DNA of 64,000 nucleotides from Alkalimarinus alittae (lineage in GTDB: Bacteria > Pseudomonadota > Gammaproteobacteria > Pseudomonadales > Oleiphilaceae): positions 1,898,001 to 1,962,000 of the forward strand of contig NZ_CP100390.1 in NCBI RefSeq assembly GCF_026016465.1, in the 5' to 3' direction. Below are positions 63,246-64,000 of the stretch, piece by piece. The position numbers and the translations under genes are program-made. Below the pieces are notes generated by a model that saw only the letters and a list, made by a program, of their open reading frames with translations, was not told the origin of the DNA and did not search any database. The number at the start of each line of letters is the position of its first letter. Position 1 is the first letter of the stretch.

Positions 63246-64000
63246 ATGATGATGAACTTGAATAGTAAACTATTCGTGTCGATGCTTTCTATCTTGCCTG
63301 TTGTCGCACATGCGGACATTCAACCACTTGATGATGGTATGTTGGGTGATGTGACGGGTCAGGCAGGTATATCCATTGATCTAAGTGCAAAAGTGAAAAT
63401 GGGAGAGTTTCGGTACACAGATGGCGGTAGTATCGCAATAGAAAATATTCTAATTGGCGGTGCTAACAAGCAGAAGTATTTCAATATCGATTGGGGGCCA
63501 GGCTCTCACTCGGGTGATATGCTTGATGGAATTAAGCTTGATATAGACGTAGCGAATGATGGTGATTTGTGGATAGTGGCTAAGCCGTTGCCCGCTTACG
63601 GTAATTTGGTCGATTTTGGTGTGTCGACAGGCGCTTGGAGGCTCATGCAGTCTACTGGGATTAGTCACACTACCTTATTGTCGAGCCTAAGTTTTACCGG
63701 TGTTGCGTCCGAGTTAAAGATCAGAATAGATGAAGCCACGAGTGTTATTAATCTCCAGGCAGGTTTTGGTATTGATGACCTAGATGTTGAAATTGATTTC
63801 TTGGGTATCGGTATCGAAGATGCTGTTATTGCAGGCACAGGTTATATCGAGAATATGGAAGTGAGTAGTTACGGTGTATCAGATTTGATGATGCCGGTTA
63901 ACTTAAACATCTATAAAGGTAGTAAAGGGTTAAAGTTTGATGTGGTTCAGTTTGAGGCCGACATTGTTCTTCCTACTATTAATATAGGTGGCGCCTCAAT
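63246..64000 (+). CDS. Secreted DUF6160-like protein B, copy 2 (partial at window end)
   Basis: This second copy of protein B runs off the right edge after about 251 codons, ending within the GGASI motif. All residues I could compare match copy 1. I noticed one base change (C at 61669, T at 63971), which does not alter the protein. The rest of the gene and any further A-B units lie outside the window. Confidence 0.85.
   Translation, partial: MMMNLNSKLFVSMLSILPVVAHADIQPLDDGMLGDVTGQAGISIDLSAKVKMGEFRYTDGGSIAIENILIGGANKQKYFNIDWGPGSHSGDMLDGIKLDIDVANDGDLWIVAKPLPAYGNLVDFGVSTGAWRLMQSTGISHTTLLSSLSFTGVASELKIRIDEATSVINLQAGFGIDDLDVEIDFLGIGIEDAVIAGTGYIENMEVSSYGVSDLMMPVNLNIYKGSKGLKFDVVQFEADIVLPTINIGGAS

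Larger units (their letters stand above)
61939..64000 (+). repeat. Tandem duplication unit, copy 2 (truncated by window)
   Basis: This is the second copy of the A-B unit at an offset of 2301-2302 bp. The near-identity starts sharply at the ATG of A; the 148 bp before it are only about 75-80% similar to the matching leader of copy 1. Confidence 0.9.

Noticed and set aside
59638-64000. Tandem duplication as a pure assembly error
   Set aside because: The leaders of the two units differ at many positions and the bodies differ at a few bases, which an artificial repeat would not show. Long reads would settle it.

Overview
The window looks like chromosome from a marine gammaproteobacterium of the Oceanospirillales/Pseudomonadales type. 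The evidence is its gene content and order: dnaX-ybaB-recR followed by rnd-ycgL-ycgN, plus fadD, hrpA, mlaA, gspAB, thrH, pabB, cysB and cysH. Secreted proteins with an N-terminal LDD..MGEMTGQAGL-type motif also fit. Base composition is fairly AT-rich. I saw no rRNA, tRNA, CRISPR array, prophage or complete insertion sequence. A possible insertion-sequence end or regulated promoter lies at the extreme left edge.

Left part (1-10.2 kb): two orphan small genes, then a nitrosative-stress and respiration block. It holds nsrR divergent from hmp, a two-component system (sensor kinase plus sigma-54-dependent regulator) transcribed leftwards, and divergent from it a cyanide-insensitive-type cytochrome bd oxidase (cydAB) led by a 38-codon CydX-like membrane peptide. 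The 208 bp between kinase and oxidase hold a perfect 9-bp inverted repeat, an Anr/FNR-like box and a near-consensus -24/-12 promoter, which suggests that the neighbouring regulator drives the oxidase. Downstream of cydB is a decayed fragment of the nsrR-hmp locus, including a 30-nt perfect match to hmp.

Middle part (10.2-24.2 kb): a Tas-type aldo/keto reductase; DNA replication/repair genes (dnaX with an A9 slippery run, ybaB, recR); the rnd-ycgL-ycgN-DUF1653 series; a large membrane-anchored von Willebrand A protein; a class II glutamine amidotransferase; cysK; and a MoxR ATPase with a CoxE-like VWA partner.

A nine-gene cluster (24.5-33.8 kb) encodes a trans-envelope energised machine: one ExbB/TolQ-type channel, two different ExbD/TolR-type proteins, a TonB-like protein with an AgmX/PglI-type C-terminus, three TPR-type proteins (one a lipoprotein) and two orphan envelope proteins. 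No TonB-dependent receptor or transport gene is beside it. One ExbB with two ExbDs plus TPR and AgmX-like parts recalls the Agl-Glt motor of Myxococcus, and this is the best candidate for a little-described system here.

Right part (33.8-64 kb): lipid genes (MaoC hydratase, lysophospholipase-like hydrolase, fadD, hrpA, a FabH-like synthase, mlaA, a patatin phospholipase), gspA-gspB, dinG, a MalT-like LuxR regulator, and a sulfur group (TauE/SafE exporter, cysB, cysH). Then come thrH, pabB and an orphan secreted protein. The window ends in an A-B-A-B tandem duplication of two secreted-protein genes. From the start codon of A onward the two copies are almost identical over at least 2 kb, while the promoters just upstream have diverged; the second B gene runs off the window.
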